The notes beneath the pieces are model-generated. The model was not told where the DNA came from. It did not search any database and saw only the letters and a list, made by a program, of their open reading frames with translations. DNA of 41,755 bases, from contig NBMY01000114.1 in the NCBI GenBank assembly GCA_002212985.1, forward strand, positions 1 through 41,755, written 5' to 3'. The position numbers and the translations under genes were made by a program. Positions 41,566 through 41,755 of this stretch are shown one piece after another. The stretch comes from Sphingobacteriales bacterium TSM_CSS. Lineage in GTDB: Bacteria > Bacteroidota > Bacteroidia > Chitinophagales > UBA2359. Within the stretch, counting starts at the first letter, position 1. Every line of letters begins with the position of its first letter.

Positions 41566-41755
41566 TATTTGCCGGAGATACCTAAAGCACGGAGGGTTTC
41601 CATGTTAAGGTTACCAACGGGTAAACCATTGTCTTTCTGGAATTTGATTAAAGCTTCTTTGGTACGGGGACCCATTACGTTATCGGCCGGACCCGGATCA
41701 TAGCCTCTTGATTTAAGAGCTTGTTGTACTTCGTAAACTTTTGCGGGCGTAACTT
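41566..41755 (-). CDS. C terminus of a paralogous peptidoglycan-binding-like protein (cut by window edge)
   Basis: Only the last 62 residues are in the window; the gene continues beyond the right edge. The end (SRGYDPGPADNVMGPRTKEA, then LIKFQKDNG and ETLRALGISGK) is nearly identical to the C terminus of the interrupted gene at 40525-41487. At DNA level about 40 nt around the PADNVMGPRTKEALI codons match exactly. The two genes are therefore a recent tandem duplication or are kept alike by gene conversion. The upstream part, including any repeats, cannot be seen. Confidence 0.8.

Overview
The window comes from a Bacteroidota chromosome, most likely an environmental member of the Chitinophagales/Saprospiria side of the phylum. 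The evidence is five secreted proteins with type IX secretion (T9SS) C-terminal sorting domains, phylum-typical families (DUF3667, DUF4332, DUF5606, TIGR02206, choice-of-anchor V, GxxExxY) and promoters of the Bacteroidota form TTG-N20-TAnnTTTG. I see no rRNA, tRNA, CRISPR array, phage or recognisable insertion sequence. Species-level placement is not possible from this sequence alone.

Layout. 1-5.8 kb: four consecutive T9SS cargo genes on the plus strand (a His-rich three-repeat protein, a choice-of-anchor V protein, a leucine-rich-repeat protein and an intradiol-dioxygenase-like protein). 5.9-9.4 kb: a CapA-family phosphoesterase-like protein and a thioredoxin-SPOR-SPOR-thioredoxin fusion; both carry the same kind of SPOR-like domain. 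9.6-11.1 kb: a DUF4332 helix-hairpin-helix protein and NAD kinase. 11.1-15.0 kb, minus strand: a PgpH-type 7TM-HD phosphohydrolase, the beta subunit of a 2-oxoacid:ferredoxin oxidoreductase and two tiny related lipoproteins. 15.1-18.5 kb: a MurG-like glycosyltransferase, a papain-like lipoprotein protease and a MazG-type pyrophosphohydrolase. 18.5-20.6 kb: MOSC protein, pirin with an export-type N terminus, and a divergent HxlR regulator, the latter two sharing face-to-face promoters and a nearby palindrome. 20.7-26.9 kb: efflux adaptor, nitronate monooxygenase-like enzyme, a PKD/T9SS protein, a YvlD-like membrane protein, DUF3667 and DUF5606 proteins. 27.0-30.9 kb: a C39 peptidase-ABC exporter and a processive family 2 glycosyltransferase.

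30.9-32.1 kb is the most unusual stretch. A small GxxExxY protein with PD-(D/E)XK-like residues is embedded in tandem arrays of a 129-130 bp repeat whose ends are inverted copies of each other. The two units touching the gene share variants that the outer units lack, suggesting a gene-plus-repeat cassette whose outer repeats were amplified later.

32.2-36.4 kb, minus strand: FAD/NAD(P) oxidoreductase, membrane 4Fe-4S protein, DPM1-like glycosyltransferase and HAD phosphatase, probably one or two operons with an electron-transfer pair at the front. 36.8-39.5 kb: a Fur-family repressor with downstream lipoprotein, acetyltransferase and TIGR02206 membrane protein, divergent from a MerC-domain membrane protein whose promoter contains a perfect 19-bp palindrome. 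39.5-41.8 kb: an SDR enzyme resembling trans-2-enoyl-CoA reductase, then two tandem paralogous surface/peptidoglycan-binding repeat genes. The first is interrupted by an in-frame TAG at codon 49 and the second runs off the right edge.
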